Source of the DNA: Enoplolaimus lenunculus
Lineage: Eukaryota; Nematoda; Enoplea; Enoplida; Thoracostomopsidae
Reading direction: 5' to 3'
DNA length: 64,000 nucleotides
Assembly (NCBI GenBank): GCA_030248215.1
Contig: JASANG010000725.1
Coordinates: 62,001-126,000, forward strand
A program made the translations under genes and the position numbers. The notes below the pieces were generated by a model. It was not told where the DNA came from and made no database searches. It saw only the letters and a program-made list of their open reading frames with translations. Shown piece by piece: positions 34,601 through 49,600 of the stretch (its first letter is position 1; each line of letters starts with the position of its first letter).

Positions 34601-37600
34601 AAATGCGCCCCATAATATTCACTTTTCCCCCCGCGTAAATCCTGCAGAGACATCTGTCCACGGACTACACAATATATATACTACCCCTCGATTTGAGACG
34701 CATTTTATAAATTAAACAAGAGCGTTTTGATAATACGTATATATAACATATACCAACCCAAAAGTATTCAAATAAATACAAAACACATATATAAATAAAT
34801 ATGTACGCATACTATACAAATATGCATTCACAAAGACGCATACAGATTTTACACACGCAATTTAATACAATTAAGAGTTTTATACATATATACGTATACA
34901 CGTTGCAACGGGATAGCCGGGCGATTCATGGTGGACCCCCTTTATGACTTTTATATTGGGTTTTTAAAAATGGTTTCAGGTCGCTAGACTAGAAATCATC
35001 TCCCGCTTCGAAATTTTTATAGAACTTAACCCCTTTCCAAAATCCTGGCTATATATACGCGACAGGTTTAATAGAGAACCCCCAGATTTTTAAATTGAAA
35101 AATGGCAAGAATCTCCTTGGCAAAAAATCGACATCCGGCTCCGGTATTATAACCTACTGGATATTTATTCCAATAAGCATCAGTTCTCTTCGATGGTTTC
35201 CTGCAATCGTTGCCATGTAAATCTGAGTTCCGAGGGACGTGGGCAAGTAACTTAGTCAGAAATGGGAGTCCCAATTGTTTAAAGAAACATAAAATATCAA
35301 AAAGTTGACAAATAACAAAAGTGAATCGTGAGAACTTGCAATCAAACATTTGTGTTACAATTTTGCATCCAACCAAATTTCGATGACAGAGTACGGGACA
35401 CTGAAGCATAGAAAGTTATATATTTTATAAGTTAAACAAACGGGTTTTAAGTTAAAAAAACTACTTGATATTACGTTAAAACAATACAGTCACTAAAAAT
35501 GGTAGCGATTTTTTATTGCTTGGTGATATTTCAATAATAATTAAAATAATTTGTCCAGTTGTTAAAACATTACCATTTACCTAGACCAAAGCAAAAAATA
35601 ATGTAGTAGTTCGTTTTTTTAAGATATTGTGTTTAAAACATAAAAACACAAAAAGTTGACGAATAACAAAAATAAATCATGAGAACTTGCAATCAAACAT
35701 TTGTTTTACAACTTTTCATCCGATCAAAATTTTGATAACAAGGTACGGGACACTGAAGCGTAGAAAGTTTATTTGTTTTAAAACTTAAAAAACGTGTTTT
35801 AAGTTACAAACTAATTGATATTACGTTAAAACAATACAGTCACTCAAAAAAAATGTAGCGATTTTTGATTGCTCGGTGATATTCGAATGATAATTAAAAC
35901 CATTTGTCTATTTGCTAAAACATCAATATTTACCGAGACCAAAACAAAAAAATAATGTAGTAATTTGTTTTTTAAGATCTAGTGTTTAAAAAAGTAAAAG
36001 CACAAAAAGTTGAAAATAACAAAAATGAATCATGAGAACTTGCAATCAAACATTTGTTTTACAAATTTGCATCCGACCAAAATTTTGTTGACAGAGTACG
36101 GGACACTGAAGCATAGAAAGTTATATATTTTAAAACTTAAAAAACGGGTTTTAAATTAAAAACTACTTGATATTACGTTAAAACAATACAGTCACTCAAA
36201 AAAATTGTAGCGATTTTTGATTGCTCGGTGATATTCGAATCATTAAAATCATTTGTCTATTTGCTAAAACATCAATATCTACCTAGACCAAAACAAAAAA
36301 TAATGTAGTAGTTCGTTTTTTAAGATCTAGTGTTTAAAAACATAAACACAAAAAGTTGACAAATAACAAAAATAAATCATGAGAACTTGCAATCAAACAT
36401 TTGTTTTACACTTTTGTATCCCGCCAAAATTTTGATAACAGAGTACGGGACACTGAAGCGTAGAAAGTTTATCTGTTTTAAAACTTAAAAACGGGTTTTA
36501 AGTTAAAAACTACTTGATATTACGTTAAAACAATACAGTCACTCAAAAAATTGTAGCGATTTTTGATTGCTCGGTGATAATCGAATGATAATAAAAATCA
36601 TTTGTCTATTTGCTAAAACATCAATATTTACCTAGACCAAAACAAAAAATAATGAGTAATTCGTTTTTTAAGATCTAGTGTTTAAAAAACATAAAAACAC
36701 AAAAAAGTTGACAAATAACAAAAATGAATCACGAGAACTTGCAATCAAACATTTGTTTTACAACTTTGCATCCGACCAAAATTTTGATGAAAGAGTACGG
36801 GACACTGAAGCATAGAAAGTTATATATTTTAAAACTTAAAAAACGGGTTTTAAGTTAAAAAAACTACTTGATATTACGTTAAAACAATACAGTCACTCAA
36901 AAAATTGTAGCGATTTTTGATTGTTCGGTGATATTCGAATGATATAAAATCATTTGTCTATTTGCTAAAACATCAATATTTACGTAGACCAAAACAAAAA
37001 AATAATGTAGTAATTTGTTTTTTAAGATCTAGTGTTTAAAAACGTAAAAGCACAAAAAGTTGAAAATAACAAAATTGAATCATGAGAACTTGCAATCAAA
37101 CATTTGTTTTACAAATTTGCATCCGACCAAAATTTTGTTAACAGAGTACGGGACACTGAAGCATAGAAAGTTATATATTTTAAAACTTAAAAAACGGGTT
37201 TTAAGTTAAAAACTACTTGATATTACGTTAAAACAATACAGTCACTGAAGAAAATTGTAGCGATTTTTGATTGCTCGGTGATATTCGAATCATTAAAATC
37301 ATTTGTCTATTTGCTAAAACATCAATATCTACCTAGACCAAAACAAAAAATAATGTAGTAGTTCGTTTTTTAAGATCTAGTGTTTAAAAACATAAACACA
37401 AAAAGTTGACAAATAACAAAAATAAATCATGAGAACTTACAATCAAACATTTGTTTTACACTTTTGTATCCCGCCAAAATTTTGATAACAGAGTACGGGA
37501 CACTGAAGCGTAGAAAGTTTATCTGTTTTAAAACTTAAAAACGGGTTTTAAGTTAAAAACTACTTGATATTACGTTAAAACAATACAGTCACTCAAAAAA

Positions 37601-40600
37601 TTGTAACGATTTTTGATTGCTCGGTGATATTCGAATGATAATTAAAACCATTTGTCTATTTGCTAAAACATCAATATTTACCGAGACCAAAACAAAAAAA
37701 TAATGTAGTAATTTGTTTTTTAAGATCTAGTGTTTAAAAAAGTAAAAGCACAAAAAGTTGAAAATAACAAAAATGAATCATGAGAACTTGCAATCAAACA
37801 TTTGTTTTACAAATTTGCATCCGACCAAAATTTTGTTGACAGAGTACGGGACACTGAAGCATAGAAACTTGTATATTTTAAAACTTAAAAAACCGGTTTT
37901 AAGTTAAAAATCTACTTGATATTACGTTAAAACAATACAGCCACTAAAAATTGTAGCGATTTTTGATTGCTCCGTGATATTCGAATGATAATTAAAATCA
38001 TTTGTCTATTCGCTAAAACATCAATATTTACCTAGACCAAAACAAAAAAATCATGTAGTAATTCGTTTTTAAGATCTTGTGTTTAAATAACATAAAACAC
38101 AAGATTTATTTAAAACGTTAAAAGTAAAATTATATTCAAAATTATATTCAGACGCTATTTCTTACGTTACATTTTATGGTGGCCAAGATACTGGAGCTTT
38201 TTTGGCAGCAGTATACGGGAATCTGAAGCATCAGTCTCTTAGAATCCCGGATACCGAAACCAAAAGGTTTCAGTATGTTGCACACTGAACCATTTTTGAC
38301 TTCAGCATCCGGCACACTGAAGCAATCTTGGCTTCAGTATCGTGCACTCTGAAGCCAAAATGCTTCAGTGTCCATGATATTGAGGCATTTTTGGCTTCAA
38401 CGTCCGGGATACTGAAGCATTTTTGGCTTCAGTGTGCAGGATATTGAAGCCAAAAAGCTTTAGTGTGCAGGATACTGAAGCCAAAAATGCTTCAATATCC
38501 TGGACACTGAAGCTTTTTGGCTTTAGTATCCTGCACACTGAAGCATTTTTAGCTTCAGTATCCTGCACACTGAAGCATTTTTGGCTTCAGTATCCTGGAC
38601 GTTGAAGCCAAAAAGCTTCAGTGTGAAAAATACTGAAGCCAAATATGCTTCAATGTCCAGGACACTAAAGCTTTTTGGCTTCAACGTTCAGGATACTGAA
38701 GCTTTTTTGGCCTCAGTGCCCATGACACTACCCCCTCAAAAGTCACCTGGTGTACGCATGTTATTGTGGAAGTTGCATCACTTCGGCAGTCATCAAGCTG
38801 AACATATAAATTTAACTAATGACCACCTTTCGGACTGTTTGTCAAAGCAAACTTGCCTACATACAGTCATGGGCTGAATTAAGCGCGGTTACAACCGTAA
38901 CCACAATCGCGTTTCTAGATATGATCGAGAGCCAGCATAGGAAATTCAACCGCCATTAGTAACTATGAGCGCAGCCGCAAAAGCGGTTACTGCGTTGCTA
39001 TCCCTGACAGTACAAGTTTTTCATCACTTTGACTCAACGTACTGTGACGATGTTTGTCGAGAAAAATGTTACGTAGCAAATGTGTACACAGACGACCCCG
39101 TAACATAAAGCAGAAGGATTAATTTGTTATGTATGTACGGGAAAACTTCTACTAGTTTTGAGCAGAAACGTCTACAAATAATTCAAAAAAGTATTCGGTT
39201 TTGAACTTCAAGTGATTAAAGAATAAATAAGTTTAAAACCGTACAATATTATGCAAAATCTTGCTTTATGTACCTTCTATTAGTTCTATGTCATCCATTT
39301 CTGGATATTCCTTGAAAAAAACGTTTCGGAACTCTTTCCATAGACGGCTAATACGCAATTCTACAATTTTTTCGGTATTGTAGAACGAGAAGTCCTCTCG
39401 GTCGTTATCCGAAATGCGGTTTGTACAGTGTAGCATGTGACCTGAAAGAACAACAAACAAAATCTAGCGTCAGTTCTACACAGAATAAGTAAAACGAAAG
39501 TACAGCATTTACCTCCAAATTCCAGCTCATTTATCTATAAATTGCTTTCGATTAGTTAACTTAATAATTCATTGTACTTAAGCATTACAGAACCAAAATC
39601 ATCACCAGTTTGGCCATGTAACGTTTTTAAAATTTTGCCAAGCAACGTGAAGAAGTGAAGTTCTGCCATCCTTAAGATGACACTATGCCTGTCATGCGGT
39701 ATGGGATGTTGCATGGCGATACAAGAGGGCGGATATCATCACCTAGTACCAAATGTAATCAAAAAGTACGGCGTTGGGCAACCTTTACATTACCCAAACG
39801 AAACTGTCAACATTAGCACCTTAGGGTTATTTTCAATCAATATTTATCGCAAGTCAACCTGTATTCGGACATCAAACAGATGTCAGACTTGATTAATTGT
39901 GCAATTGCGATATTGTGTGCATAGTCACGTATTACAACTTAAAGCTAGTCCAAGCATCATTTTTGTGATACTAAACGCAACATATCATGAAACCGCCTAT
40001 TACGTTGGAACAAAGTTATGTATTAAAGATTTTTAAACCTACGTAAACTGAAAGCAATGGTGACGTTCATAACGTAAAATAATTCTATAAAACCATACGT
40101 AATTTGGACAACATTCCTAAGGTTATACATGTTTTAATGTATAAACAAACATAAGTATATGCCACTTAAATATGAATATGGTTTTGCATTAGCTTAAGCT
40201 GATATTTACGCTAAAGCATAGCGTTGCCAAATACACAATGCATTTACAGATGACTTTGCTTGGAAAACTTACAAAATAACTGCACGCAAACCTGAAAGCT
40301 AACCTGACGAAGTCAAATAACATGAAAATATTTACATAACTGAAACATAACGTGGTAGTTCATTACCAGAAACTAACTGCCATTCATCTTCAATTCCATA
40401 TGTATCAAGCAAAGTTCGAATATGAGAGTTGTAGCGATTGCGCACACGAATCGCATCCTCACGAAATGTTTCCCATCCATTGTATATTAAATCATCATCG
40501 ACTGTTATTTTAACCGTTCCTTGACCCAAAGCTAGTGTGTCTTCTATTAAACTGATCTGAAACTGTACAGACCACAATGCTCGTCTTTGTATGCAACTCT

Positions 40601-43600
40601 GAATAATAATTTGATAGTACAACAAGCCAATGTATCTGTTATATTTTGGTAAATGGCACAAAACTGGATTATACGATGCCTCTCCGCGGTGCACAGAATG
40701 CAAAGAAATTACAAACTGCAGACAAAAAAATAAATCACTGATTTTGCCAACAGTAAACCACATAATGACACGTACAAAATTGAGTGTAACCATATTCGCG
40801 TTCGAAACCCCGGCTGTGATTGCGTTTGGTCGTTTTTGAACGCAATCAGTCGCAGACTCGATTTCAACTAGCCGCCGTTACTGCGACTTAACCGCAACAG
40901 CAACCGCAGGGTGCCGGCGGCTTCGCAGGCTCAATTTTTCAGGTTTTTTCAAGTTTTTTACCAAATTTTTCAGGTGTTTCCAGTTTTTTTACAAAATTTT
41001 ATTCAGATTCTTGTAGGCGTCCCAACATCAAAAGTGGACCCCCCTTTTGAAAATCCTGACTAAACATCAAGGGCGTGGCGGTACGCTTGTCGAGCATGGC
41101 GGACTGAACTCATTATCTCAGGAGTAATGGCGACATTTAACAGACCACCGGCATTATGAATCAAGTCGTAAACAAGCCGCTGGGCAATTAAAGAATCCTC
41201 GGTCAGATTTTCAACGAGTATGTCATTCTTGATGGAGAACCCACTTTCCAAGGCGGGGTTTCCGTGAGACATAATCAACACTAGGTTTATGACAGACCGC
41301 AACTCGTCATGTTTTTCCAACTTGGAAAAAATACCCCAATTAAAGTCATCCAATCGATCGTTGGTATTTAAAAAATCAGGTTTTACTTCGCCACGTTTCA
41401 GGTTTTTCCATTTTTATAACTAAGGGCTTCAAAAATTATGTTTTTTCAGGTGTTTTAGTAAAAATCAGTTTTTTCAGGTTTTTTTCAGGTCGCGGGCACC
41501 CTGCAACCGCAGTTTCCGAGTAATAAATTTTTCAATCGCTTGTTATTACGGTTACAACCGGTGTGTAGACAAAACTGGTCGCGTGCAAATAAAATCGTTA
41601 TAACACCGTGTTTGCCGCAGACGCAATCGCGATTACTGGGTGCATGATTCGCTCCCTGACTGAACCATACCTTGCGATACAACTTTCCTAACAACCATTT
41701 GCTTCGATAGCTATTACGACTGTACTTCCTTAGAAAATCGGGGTATTTGTCAGGACGTTCGATATTCACAAGATCATCAGGAGGTATGCCTGTTTTTGGA
41801 AAATCCACTGAAAAATTACTTTCAGCAGAACTATATGTCGAATTGTTTGTCACCGAGCAGTTAGCGCGAGGTTTGACACCACTACATATCACAAAATGAA
41901 GCTAGATACATTGCAAATACGTAAACGTGGACGGCAACAAACAGATTCTAAGATAACTTATATGGATTCTTCGTTATAACATTAGAGATATGTAAGTAGT
42001 ATTAACCAATTAACATACCTTTTACCGTCAAAGCTTAATCTAATCTCTTAGATAATTCACCCAATGACACCGAATCAGATGTTATACTTTTAACGTCATA
42101 TAATTTGAATTAAATTCCAGCCCTGTTTCATTAATGCGCATTCAGAAAATCAAAATACATAACAGCATTAAGTAGCCAAATATACGTCTAATGTGAAATG
42201 CATTACAATAACGTGTCTGCATAGGTAGGTTAAGTTTTTACATTTTCCGGTCAGACAGGAAAATGATGAAATGAAAACCGCCATAATAACCAGCTGTTGA
42301 TTTTGCGTGTGCACAAAATTCTAAAATTTCGGTAACGATGATATTCCTTAAGTTGTGAATGTTTATCTCACCGGCAACTGAATGTTTGGTAGCAATATCT
42401 TGAACAAATGGTTCAAAAAGTCCGTATCGGTCAGCAGCGATTAAATGGGCAGTTGCGATATAACCAATGGATTCTTGCGTCACATAATCATGAAAGAATT
42501 TAATCATGTCATATTTCTGAAACCAACCAAAATCCAGCTGTGATTACCAACAATAAAGCGCACATAATTTGGTGTTTTTTCGACCGAGTTCGTTGCTGTG
42601 TTTCCTAGATACACGCTAAGTTCAGGATATTACTATGAAACTATTAAATATTAGGACCAGTTTTAGTCTTAACATATCGGAACATAATGCCGATTTGGCT
42701 TCTCATAACCTCCCCTGATGATTTCACTTCAATTTTAATTTTTAAGACTTGAATATATACTTACACTTTTTGTGATCCTATACGGACTACTGCGGAACCA
42801 ATATGTATATTTAACAGTTTAGAAATCTATATTCATATGACTGTGTAAAAGTGGCACCTCACTTATTAATAATTTTTTAATTACTTTTGATTAAAAATAA
42901 AAACCAAGGCTTTAGCACATTAATATATGCGACAGAAAAATTTTGTAAATAGATGTGTCGTACGGTGACGGACGTCACCAAAATTATAACGCCATTTAAG
43001 TATACCTATAATTTATCAAACTCCAAGGACGAAGCATTGGAATACTAAACTACTTTTCATACACAAGCTACACCGCTGGACCAAGATTATGACAATATTC
43101 AACAAGATGTAACAAAAGAACTGTTTTCAATAATAATAATAGAATTAATTTTATCGACTGCAATTAGACCCCTTAATCATCTCAAATTCGACAAAAATTG
43201 ACTGCGAGTCGGATGCAAAAAAAGCTGAGTCCAAGACTGTTTGGCATCGTATGCTTACATTTTAAACAATAAAAAATTTTAAATGATTTATTATTTTTTG
43301 TTTCAGATCACAAATCTCAGACCTGAGGTCGGGCCGGAAATACATCAAAGTTGATTTATATTCCAAAATGCAAGGGCCGGATTCGGCAAAATAATTAACA
43401 ATGAATTTGGATTCGGTTAAGTCGCAGATTCAGTGACACCCTAAAATGCTTTCAATATTATACTGAATTATGAAAACTTTTCTGACAGTAACTATGAGTG
43501 GAAAAAGGCCAAAGTCAAACAGCTCTAAATTTTACAAACAATATACACCGAAAAAATCAAATCTACTCACAAAAGTTGTCAAAAATTTAGTTTAATATTG

Positions 43601-46600
43601 ATTCACGTTTGAACACAGAATTTGTTTTCGTCAGCTCTAGCAACATACTGTATTGGTGAAACAATGCAAATTTTGTCAAATTTTTTACACAATAGTATCG
43701 AAATTCCAGCGGATACTCAGATATTCTGTTACATATTTTTTGGGGTACATATCCGGATATCCGGTGCCCATCTATATTAAATATGATGTTAGGCATTGCG
43801 TAAACTCTGAGAAACGTTTACCTAATCAAGGCATTGTCCGACAGATGTCATCGGTGCACATATTTTTAAGTTTAGTATTTGTATAAGTGCGAAAGCAACG
43901 TGAACTATTTTGAAAACTCCTGTAACTTTCCCTTACTGAAGGGAGTCACTTTTATATAAAAAGTTCTCATTACAAAATTTTATTAACATACGAAACTGAT
44001 AAAAGCATAATACATGCCCTACAACGAGAATTACCAGGTAAAATTAGCTATTTTATCGAACGAAACTACAAAATATGACAAAACTAACAGTTCAAGTTCC
44101 GGTTTGCAATTATATAATCGAAACCTTCAAAAACCGAAACCGGAAGTTCCGGACGAAGCCTGACATTTAAAAATACATGTTTTTTTTGCAAATTACCGTA
44201 AGTTCTCTATTTATATCAGAAGGAACAGATTTAGGAAAAACAGCTGCTGATTCGTTGCGTTCGAGCATAATATCATTTAACCAAAACACAGCATATTCAT
44301 CGCCATCCAAATCCGAACCTGAAACATAATTATTATCGAATACTCACACAGAATCAAAATCGGCAATGTGTTTCTTACCTAATCGAATGCGCATCTTCTG
44401 AGACTGACTAGCTTTCTAACCGAACGCCAACGGTAGTATTTAGTATTTACATATCGCTTAAAATATAGATTAATCTTGGAATGTACGCAGTCAACAAATT
44501 CTCAACAATATTATCTCGAGTCGCAAGAACACGTTATTTACCTGCCATTTCATCAGTGTGAGGTCTGTGACCGAACTGAGGAAAAACTATACAATCTATC
44601 AAATGGTGCAAAGCCGGAACATCAACTGCGACAAAACGGCGCACATCGCCAGGACTAATGCACGGGTTTTTTGTGACCATAACCGGCCCTAAAATATTAT
44701 TTTCGTTGTCTGCTAACCAAATCTTGTCTAAAACTAAACATTCTCAGCATCCTGAACCTTACCAGCAGCCAGTTTCTAATTCTAAACAAGTGTAAAATAT
44801 CTTGACCGATCACCCAAACTGCGTAAACGAGTTTTCTCTTTGAATTAAAACATTACATACAAAAAATTTAACTCGTCCATCACACATAACTAATGAAACA
44901 AAAACAATGAACTTGTAGGCAAAATTTTACGCAAATTTTTCGGCGCACGGGTAAACCAAATTAAACGCAGTAAAGTTTAATCACCTGTCAAAACTTCTAC
45001 ATCCCGAGAAGGCTTTCGAATATCACGAGAATATTGAACAAAAACCTGCCCATACTGTAATACACCAAACTCGTCCAATACGCCATACATAGTACGACCA
45101 ACCGATGGATCAATCTCAATTCGAGCTTTAAACAGATACTGCACTGCTTGTCGATGTATAGCAAGTAACATCCCACGAAAAAATGGCTCCTGTAGTAAAA
45201 TGAAACTTTATATTTAGGCACGGTTATGGTCGCAGTGATCGTGAGCAGCTCAAAACCTTTTTTGCTAGCGATAATGTGCTAAGGAAACAAGAAAACGCGA
45301 TAAGCACTGGTTTGGAACACAATCGCGATTGCACTTAATTTTGTTCGTGACTGTATATCCAGCCAACGGAAGGTAAGCTTCAATATAAAAATTTCAGTTT
45401 CACTGCACCTGTGTAAATAAAAATTGATGTGAACGCATTTGTTTGAAGTCCATAGACAAAGGTGTTTTGTTTTGCAACGCCACAACACTGCTCCGCTCAC
45501 ATATCAGCATATCAGCCATGGAGAATAACTGTTTTTCAAGCAAGCTATGAATTGTCTGCTCCATGTGATCGTGGGCATTTGGACCTTGAGCAGCGGTGAC
45601 TTGATCAAGGATTGTAATCAATGGTCTGTTTAGTGTTACCTCAGCTGAAAATCCAAATATTCTTTTGTAATTTAAAACTCATTTTGTTTGTAAGCCAACA
45701 ACAAGCTAAAAATAAAGCTGATAAATTGCACGGCAAACTTTCAAAGCTTATCAATAACTGCACAGCATCTATAGCATATTAGGCTTATGCAAAATATGAA
45801 CAGAGTGTAAATGTCATTATGGCAATGATATAACGTGTTAATGTAATGAAACCTACATGGCTGGCTGATTTTGACAATTTCCAAATCCGCACTTCCATCT
45901 TGAAACTTGAGCATGCTCTTGCGGAAAACAACCTTGCAACTGTTTGCGTTTGTTTCAAGACGCGGATCAACCGACAACATGCCTTTGAAACCAGCGAAAC
46001 GAATTTGGAATGCTGATGGTACGTATTCGAGTTTTAATTGTTGCTGAAGCTGAAAAATGATTCAATTGCAAAGTTGTTTATTGAGATGTCCAAACACGAG
46101 TCTCCAATCCGAACTATTTATAATATGATTTCCAAACTGTGCTCTAAATTATTTTTGATATAAACGCAATAATTTTTGTATAGACTCGTACATGTGCGGC
46201 GTATGTATCACAACCGCTGAAAACGACAAAAAGAGTTTTTCCAAAAATTTGATTGTTAAGTACAAATTGCATCTTTGAGGATTTTTGGTTGGAGTCTTAT
46301 ACTAGTCCTGTGCAGTACACATAGAGTGCAAAATTGAACTGTTTTATATCGGAATCGAAACTAAAAATTGTCAGAGCACATACTTTTCACCAGGGATGGG
46401 CGCTCTCGGCCTAGGTCTTGGTCTTAGTCTCAGCAAGTCTCGCTATTTGGCTGGTCTCGGTCTCGCTTTTTTCAGTCTCGATGGTTTGCAAACCGAAACC
46501 AAAGAGGTAAAAAAAAGCGATAAGCAATCACAAAAATTTTCCTTGGATCGCAGTTTTGGCATGGAAGTACTTGCGCATTTCGCCTACCAACGCTGACAGC

Positions 46601-49600
46601 GAAGAAACAGAATGACCACTCCGGTTACCCTTTTGAAAGGAAGCCCAAAACACTTTGATTTTATTGTGACTAAGCTCAAATAGTTTGTTGCGTTTTCTTG
46701 TTTAAAAGCTTAAAGGCATCGGGGTAAAAATTATTGGTCATCATCCGCATTTATAAAGTCTACGTTATGTTGAAAAATTCTCCAGTCTTCGGTTTTTTGT
46801 ACTGAGATTGTTTTGAGACAGTGGGATTTGTCCGGAGCCTGTTCGAAGATATGGGGACAGTAGCCAAGCGAAAAATTAAGTAAAAAATACGGTAATTTAG
46901 AGCAGATATAAATATTCAAAACTTTTGTTACGAAAATCTTTTTTTATTTTCCGTAACGGTTAAACATTGACCGAGACCGAGTCCAAAAGTATCGGTCTCG
47001 GTCTTAGTCTCGCTTTTTTGACCAAGACCACCAATAACACTGTTATCCGTTTTAGCATAAGTTATTCATTCCTCTATGACAATTCCCATGTCTAACCTAT
47101 CTAAAAATGCGTGCTAAGAACTGATATAATCACCGGTAGGCATTTCACACAATTGCAAACACATATGTACATCAAGTTAGAAATAATGAAAAATTACAAT
47201 ATTGATTCCGATTATACCTGTATCCGGAATCGGAACCGAATTTCAATCGGAATGCTAATCGGATTCGGAATTTCATTTACATACTGACAGTACAATAATT
47301 TTTTCAATATAACACGAAAAAACTCCCCTGTTTGTACTGCTGTTACGGCGTAATCCCCCACCTGTAATTTATCCCCACGGAAAAATTACACCAGCCACAG
47401 CATAAAATCACGGCGTAATTTTCCCCCTGGAATTTTTCTCCCCGGAATTTTACGCCGGAGTAATCCCCCAGAAAAATTACAATAGCAAAGGCGCAACTTT
47501 GCCACAGAAAAATGAGACTGGTTCAATTTTTCACCCCGGACATTATAAGAGTTACAAAAATGAGATGTTTATAAATCTAGGTTATCAACATTAAGCAGCA
47601 TGTTGATATTGATGCTTATCAATACGCAAGCGGACTATGGAGATAAACTTGAAATGGTAACAATAATTTACCAGGGGGAAAATTCCACCGGTGTAATTTT
47701 TCCGTGGGAAAATTACAGGAGGATAAAATTACGCAGTGACTTTACACCGTAGCTGGTGTCATTTTTCCCGGGGGAAAATTTACGAAGTAACACCGCAATA
47801 GGAAACATTTTGTAATTCAATACAGTACTCTGCGGTATACAGTACACCTTTTGTATTGTACAGTGCAATATTAGTCTAATCTTAATACTTACTTCCGTTG
47901 CCAGCTTCATTGACAAGCGGCCAATTCCGTCAGAGAAAGTGAAACGCTGTTGAGTTTGTGAGCCGCAATCAACACTACCACCTAAACAGGATAAGACAGC
48001 GAAAATATATTCCACCAGTAATGACACTACACGTAATGAGCGAAGCTGGTACCCATTTACCGACAATAAGCCCAAATACAATTAGGGGAATGGTTAATTT
48101 GCTAATTAGCGAGAAACACTAATTTGCAAATATAGAAAATTTTAAGTGACATATTAAAGTGTTTCTTACGCAAAAAAACGCTAAGAAACATAGCGTTATA
48201 CAATGACAAAACCAATACTTATAACAAATGTAACGCGCACAGCATACAAGCGTTTATAAGAATGATAATGTACTAAATAATTAATATAAAACCATTTATG
48301 TATTTTGGAGTTTATAAACAATTTATTCTGATTCCTCGTACCCAAAACCCTTCAGTACTGAAATTAAATCGCTTTTTAACCCTCATGATTAATGAAATAA
48401 TGTAAAAAAACTAATTTAGGATTAACCAATTATGCAAATAGCCTGTAACCGGTAAACATCTTACAAATTGAAAGCCCCCAACATGATATTGCACCCCAGT
48501 GTAATAACCTTTAAAACTAAAAAAGTTTGTCAAAATCCGTTCAGCGGTTCCAGAGATACATACTCGACGAACGAAACAGACGAGCGGACATTTATTTTTC
48601 GAGCACTGAGTAAAAAGACAAAAAATTAAAGATTGAATTAGAATCATGAATTGTCCACAATTCCGCTAGCGAGTGAATAATTTTTGACGCAGACAAACAC
48701 GAATATCGATACTATTCGACAATTAAATTAAAACACCATTAAATGAAAATAACCAATATAACTGGTCCAAAACTATTCACCAACAATGTCATCTTCAACC
48801 AAAAACTGTCCTTGTTCCAATCGAACGGTTGGTTGTGTTTGTGTAAAACATTGACCGATTCGCGACATTAGCTTTGGGACGTTTGGAATGTTAAACGACC
48901 CAAGGCAGTTGCGTATGTCATCTGCAGTAATCGTGCCAGATTTCGGTAAGCATTGCGCAATATCTTCCCCAGGGTTTTTAAACCGAAGATGATCTTGCTT
49001 GCCGCGCCACGCCCAAAAATCATCCGCAGAAATGTCTGCCCACATGTAACACCCATGATCGCGCAATTGAGAATTGGACCACGCCAAAAAACGGTATTTC
49101 TTAAACGCCAAACAAAAAACCGCTGCGAGATTTGTATACGCGGGACCAGACCAAGGGGCTTCCTAGATAGATATCAATTGAAAGAAATGATATCGCAGCA
49201 AGATGTTAAACACGATCACTTGTAAATAGCAGCTTTATAATATTCGGCACCACAACAGTAAATCGGAATCCGGTAGGTTTATACCTGATACCAGAACCGA
49301 ATCCGGATATCAATTTTTGCCGGATATTACACCGAAAGCGGATATTTGATCGCACCCTGGTTATGAACCTATTCATTCAGTTTCTTTATTTTGCCAATTT
49401 TATGTAACGTGTGTGATCTATATACACGATAGCGATGTGCGCTACAAACCGAACATCTAGTTACGAAGTGCTCTAAAAATTTTCTTTCATTCCACAGCAA
49501 TCAGAAACACTCGAATTGGATAATCCTATTTTAAACATATTGGCTGGGTTTCCGAAATCCTGCTTAATTACCTTGGTCTAATTGAAATTGTAGACTATTG

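Larger units (their letters stand above)
33449..38778. mobile_element. 5.3-kb foldback-like element inside RdRP intron 14
   Basis: Outer inverted ends: the left begins ATGCAACTTCCACAATAACA (33449) and continues to TGACTTTTGAGGGGGTAGTG; the right end (38700-38778) is its reverse complement. Inside each end is a module of about 550 bp (33486-34035 and 38172-38745) built from short, mutually inverted units such as ACTGAAGCATTTTTGGCTTC. The centre is a 351-bp tandem array. No transposase frame is present. The build (long modular inverted ends around tandem repeats) recalls Foldback/Galileo-type elements. Flanking duplication not resolved. Confidence 0.75.

Noticed and set aside
35270-38105. CRISPR-like regular repeats
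   Set aside because: Monomers of 351 bp repeat in full with no unique spacers, and the context is a eukaryotic intron.
33481-38877. Frames reading [17 protein letters not shown] repeatedly as a coding family
   Set aside because: They are translations of the short inverted units of the foldback element and appear on both strands; no start, splice or domain support.
39266-39274. The TAA two codons past 39274 as the end of the RdRP protein
   Set aside because: A good donor (GAAG|GTACAT) precedes it, and exon 15 at 32195-32331 continues in the right phase with the conserved SAWY and LSFPWIV blocks.
46396-46596. Open frame [15 protein letters not shown] as a small gene
   Set aside because: It is the translation of GGTCTCGG-type repeats in a MITE end.
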